Shown: in pieces, positions 60,555 to 64,000 of the stretch
Layout of the letters: each line of letters begins with the position of its first letter
Numbering within the stretch: the first letter of the stretch is position 1
Source: Gossypium raimondii
Taxonomy: Eukaryota; Streptophyta; Magnoliopsida; Malvales; Malvaceae
DNA length: 64,000 bases
Assembly: GCF_025698545.1 (NCBI RefSeq)
Contig: NC_068569.1
Location: 2,790,001 to 2,854,000 of the forward strand
Direction of reading: 5' to 3'
Translations under genes and position numbers: made by a program
The notes under the pieces: model-generated
What the model was told of the DNA's origin: nothing
Database searches by the model: none
What the model saw: the letters and a program-made list of their open reading frames with translations, nothing else

Positions 60555-62888
60555 ATGGATGATTATCTTGATCAGTATTTCTCATCATCATCATGGTCAG
60601 ATGTGAATGTCAAGGAAAGATCATATTGGGTCCATAATGAACCTGATCAACCAAATGAAGTGTTTCCTAGTTCGAACTTCAATAGCATCGAGTGTTTAGC
60701 TGCACATAATACGCCACCTTTAGTTCATAACCGAGGGTCAGGTTGTAGTGTTGAACATGGTTTGCTGTATGGAGAAGGTGGTTTACAAATGAACGGTGAA
60801 AATTGCAGTGGTAACTCTTCACAAGAGATGATGAATGGAAGCTTCGAACTCAGAAACCTGGGACTGCAATTGAATACAGATGTTCATTCCTCTGGCTCAT
60901 CGAGCCTTGTTTCTTTAAATGATGTTCCAGTTGTTGGTGACATGATCCCATCTTTATCGTTTAATGAGAGAGGGCGTATGATAAGCAATGGAGGTGAATC
61001 TTCTGAGTTTCGGAGATCATTTACAGGCTTGGAAACTCTTTCTCCAATTCCACAATTATGGCATCTACAACCTTATGACTCTGTTTCTTCCCTTCCCACT
61101 TTGGTGGGACAAACCAAAGTAGATGATGAAGGCAATATTAACAGATTTATTGAGATTGATGAAATTCTGCAACCTGAGAACTTATCTGCTTCCATCAATT
61201 CAAAGGTACTAATTTTAATTATGACTAGTATGTATGGTTCATTTAACTGGCTCTACAATATCGTCTGTATTGGGGCTTAATTTCTGAATAATCTCTTGTT
61301 GCTTATGTCAATGTATCAGGGACAACAGGACATGCAAAATTCCTTTTACTCTTCTTTTCCCGCTGACCACCCTATAACAAAGACCATGATTGGGTTGCCA
61401 TCTCTGGTGCAGGTACTTGTAGTGGTCTCAGCCACATAATCTGGGCATGATTTATGGTCTCATCATTTTACTACTACTGATAGATTAGATACAAAGGTTA
61501 TTATTTGTAAACTTATATTACAGGGTGCATCGCCTAACCTGAACAATGGTTCCGACCGAACTGCGAAGCCTCGAGTAAGGGCACGTCGAGGTCAGGCTAC
61601 TGATCCACACAGCATTGCAGAGAGAGTCAGTTTTAATATTTCCTGTTGTCTAAGTTTCATATACTTGATTTGTTTTTTGAGATTATAGGTTGCTTGATTA
61701 TTTGTTCCAATGCAGCTTCGAAGAGAGAAGATTGCTGAAAGAATGAAAAACCTGCAAGAACTTGTACCTAATTCCAATAAGGTATTCTCATCTGGAAGCG
61801 ACATCTAACCTGGTCTACAGTCAGACATTCTGCTTCTGTTATTGTTTGTTTTTCAATGAAATTTACATGCAATATCTTGGCAATATGAACTGCAAGCATA
61901 AATTCTGCAGTTCTTACCCCATCTCAATTAAGTAAAGGTCAAGTAACACACAAGAATGATGAACAATCTTCATCATTCTGAAGATTATAGAGAAAAGAGG
62001 ATACTTAAGTTTCAAAATAAATTATGCACAATGATTAGCTGATGAGCATTAATGAAACATTGCAGACAGACAAAGCCTCTATACTTGATGAAATCATAGG
62101 GTATGTCAAGTTTCTTCAACTCCAAGTCAAGGTAAGACCAACTTTTTGTTAATATCGAAAATCCAAGCGTCAGAAGTTGAGCTTGAACTGACTCGGTTTT
62201 AAGTTAAATTTTAACCAGATTTTGGCTACTGTGCTTCTGGAAATTATTTGCAGGTACTAAGCATGAGCAGGCTTGGGGCAGCAGCTGCAGTTGTTCCTCT
62301 CATCACTGATGGTCGAGCTGAGGTGTGGCAAATTCTTTCTTCTTTTAAGTTGATTCACTTTTTGATCCTTATTGTGATGTAAACATCATTTTATAATGGT
62401 TGGAGCAAAATTCTGTTTGTCAGGTATCTAATGGTTTATCACTTGCACCATTAGCGGGTCAAGGGGTTGATTTTTCACCATCTCCTGATCAAGTTGTTTT
62501 CGAACAAGAAGTGGTGAAGCTCATGGAATCCAATATGACAATGGCCATGCAATATCTACAAAGTAAAGGTTTCTGCCTTATGCCTGTTGCACTTGCTGCT
62601 GCCATATCCAATGTTAAGTCATCCACATCCTCATCGTCATCATCAGTTCCTGCTTCTGATGAGAGTAAGAAACTTGGCTTCACCAACAGTACTCTAATCA
62701 ACAACACCTGCAGCAGCAGCAGCAGCAGTAGCAGTAACAGCAGCGGTAGCTTACCTGGTGTTGGGATTCCAAACATCAACGCTGATGGCAATTTTATGAC
62801 TGGAATGCTTGGTTCTGATATTATGGCCAAAGGTTGTACTGGCACCTTCAAACAAGAGGAACTCAACACTCTTTGCACTGCCAAATGA
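60555..62888 (+). CDS. bHLH transcription factor, subfamily XI / LRL type (503 aa, 7 exons)
   Basis: Exons: 60555-61205, 61320-61412, 61524-61625, 61716-61781, 62066-62131, 62254-62322, 62424-62888; frame closes to 503 aa plus stop. The bHLH domain (about 267-330) begins [20 protein letters not shown], with H277, E281 and R285, the H-E-R set that recognises the G-box core CACGTG. It continues [20 protein letters not shown] and [20 protein letters not shown]. The [16 protein letters not shown] block and the [17 protein letters not shown] segment after the domain are marks of the LRL/UNE12 group, which controls root-hair growth and reproductive development in Arabidopsis and Lotus. The long N-terminal part (MDDYLDQYF start) is acidic and Ser-rich. 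Near the C terminus runs of Ser are encoded by TCA/TCG and AGC repeats (about 62615-62750), likely variable in length. Confidence 0.93.
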
Positions 62889-63388
62889 CTGAATCCCAAT
62901 ACCATAAACAGCAAACTTGTCCACTAATATGTCAATTAACCTAGTAGATAAAACACTAGTTGTTTTAAACTGTCGAAGGCTATCTTTGTTCCCTTTTCTA
63001 TATTTCTATATATATGCATATAGACGACAACCCAAACAAGAGAATGAGAAATAATTGTTTAGCAAAGCTTGAGCAGTTTACTAATTATAGTAGGGAAAAC
63101 TAGCTTTTTAATTTAAATCATATTCTACAGTTAACTCTTCTTAATCTCTGTTTTGAAGAATACAAAATATTGGGGGGAAAATTGGGGGGCCTGGGTAATG
63201 GCTTCATCTATATATGGGAACAACAATGGGGGCAATACATACAATACAATAATTACATTCCTAATATCGTGCCTTTTATCTTATGCATAATATTTGAGGA
63301 AGAAAGGCCGAAAAGATTGAAAAATAAAACTAAAAGAGAGATATTTCTAAGTTGTGTAGAATGGAATCTAAAGTGAGTCAAAGGTTTG
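62889..63388. other. Spacer between convergent bHLH and PHD genes
   Basis: Contains the 3' regions of the two facing genes. The 68-codon frame at 63170-63376 is low complexity and not called. Confidence 0.6.
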
Positions 63389-64000
63389 TCAATAACCATT
63401 CACAGTTTTGTGGGGTTTCTTCTTGAAATTTGAGATGCTACAGTGTGGACAAACGTACTCCAGCCCATCTGTTTTTGCATAATCCTACCATTCAGAAGAT
63501 AAATATATCGAGTTAATTGCAATACAATAGAATAGGTTATTGACTCGATTGCCAACAATGAAAGCAGCTATATTGCTGCGAGACTATTTTTTTCTTTATT
63601 TGTGTCTGACAACTCATTTTTGACATATATTGGGTATTGGTATGGGGATATGATCCTCTAAAGACCCTCCATATATATATATAAAACACTCTAGAAAAAT
63701 TAAATACGCCCCCGTAGGATACATACCCATATCCAATATTCAAACCTGAGTCCGTGTAACTAGGAAAATATTATCATACTATATGTATTGAATTCAGTGC
63801 GGAAGACATAACAAACATGTTTTTAGTTGCAGGTAAGGCAAACTTTTGCTGAACTCGTCCAAAACCATACAAAATATAACTTATGTTAGTCTGATGTTTT
63901 TAGTTGCATTTCTCTTTTGATAAGTAAATTTTTTAGAAGGTATACCTTAAAGGCTCCAAGACCCTGCCGCCTATCACAGCCAAAGTGTGCCCACTCATCA
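63389..64000 (-). CDS. PHD-finger gene, last two exons; probably ARID4-type (partial)
   Basis: The last exon (63484-63389) reads DYAKTDGLEYVCPHCSISNF, then KKKPHKTVNGY and stop. The preceding exon (64000 leftward to 63946, cut by the window edge) reads DEWAHFGCDRRQGLGAFK and joins it in frame. Together they give W-x2-FGC and VCPHC, the second half of a PHD zinc finger. By recall this matches the C terminus of Arabidopsis ARID domain-containing protein 4 (At3g43240), a chromatin factor. Most of the gene, including any ARID domain, lies outside the window. The intron 63945-63485 is GT-AG. Confidence 0.75.

Overview
The window is nuclear DNA of a flowering plant. The genes carry short GT-AG introns, the sequence between them is AT-rich and full of old transposons, and the proteins are plant-specific types (SAUR, sucrose synthase, FMO1, LRL-type bHLH). 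The sucrose synthase and the repeat types closely resemble what I remember of cotton (Gossypium, Malvaceae). That genus assignment is recall, not a search.

Layout. 1-2.46 kb: LTR-retrotransposon fossils. 3.8-6.6 kb (+): FMO1-type flavin monooxygenase. 7.1-9.6 kb (-): mitochondrial adrenodoxin-like ferredoxin, convergent with FMO1. 10.2 kb (-): tRNA-Ala(TGC). 12.2 kb (+) and 14.2 kb (-): two SAUR genes with facing 3' ends. 16.2-18.9 kb: LINE fragments, one with clear target-site duplications. 19.6-27.9 kb (+): an 11-exon gene for an EMB8-like alpha/beta-hydrolase fused to a CPBP/CAAX-protease domain. 28.2-28.6 kb: a tandem duplication and a LINE tail. 29.2-32.7 kb (-): sucrose synthase with a leader intron. 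33.4-45.6 kb: a gene-poor stretch with MITE-like elements, a short-chain dehydrogenase pseudogene and an intact-ended Harbinger-type MITE. 45.7-48.0 kb (+): eIF3k. 49.2-52.5 kb (+): RED/SMU2 splicing factor. 54.1-56.0 kb (+): FYVE-SYLF protein with a PSAPP motif. 56.7-58.3 kb (+): RBR ubiquitin ligase. 60.6-62.9 kb (+): bHLH factor. 63.4 kb to the edge (-): last exons of a PHD-finger gene that looks like the ARID4 type.

The genes are independent housekeeping, hormone and defence loci and do not form a pathway cluster. The order SAUR, SAUR, sucrose synthase, FYVE-SYLF, ARID/PHD resembles two Arabidopsis regions as I remember them (around At5g20810-At5g20830 and At3g43190-At3g43240), so this may be a conserved ancestral block. 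I rebuilt exon structures by hand. All ten multi-exon models that lie wholly inside the window keep frame at every junction, and all introns start GT except two with GC donors. I found no undescribed system. The most unusual items are the hydrolase/CAAX fusion with a replaced nucleophile, the GC-AG introns, the NAGNAG acceptor and several well-preserved transposon ends.
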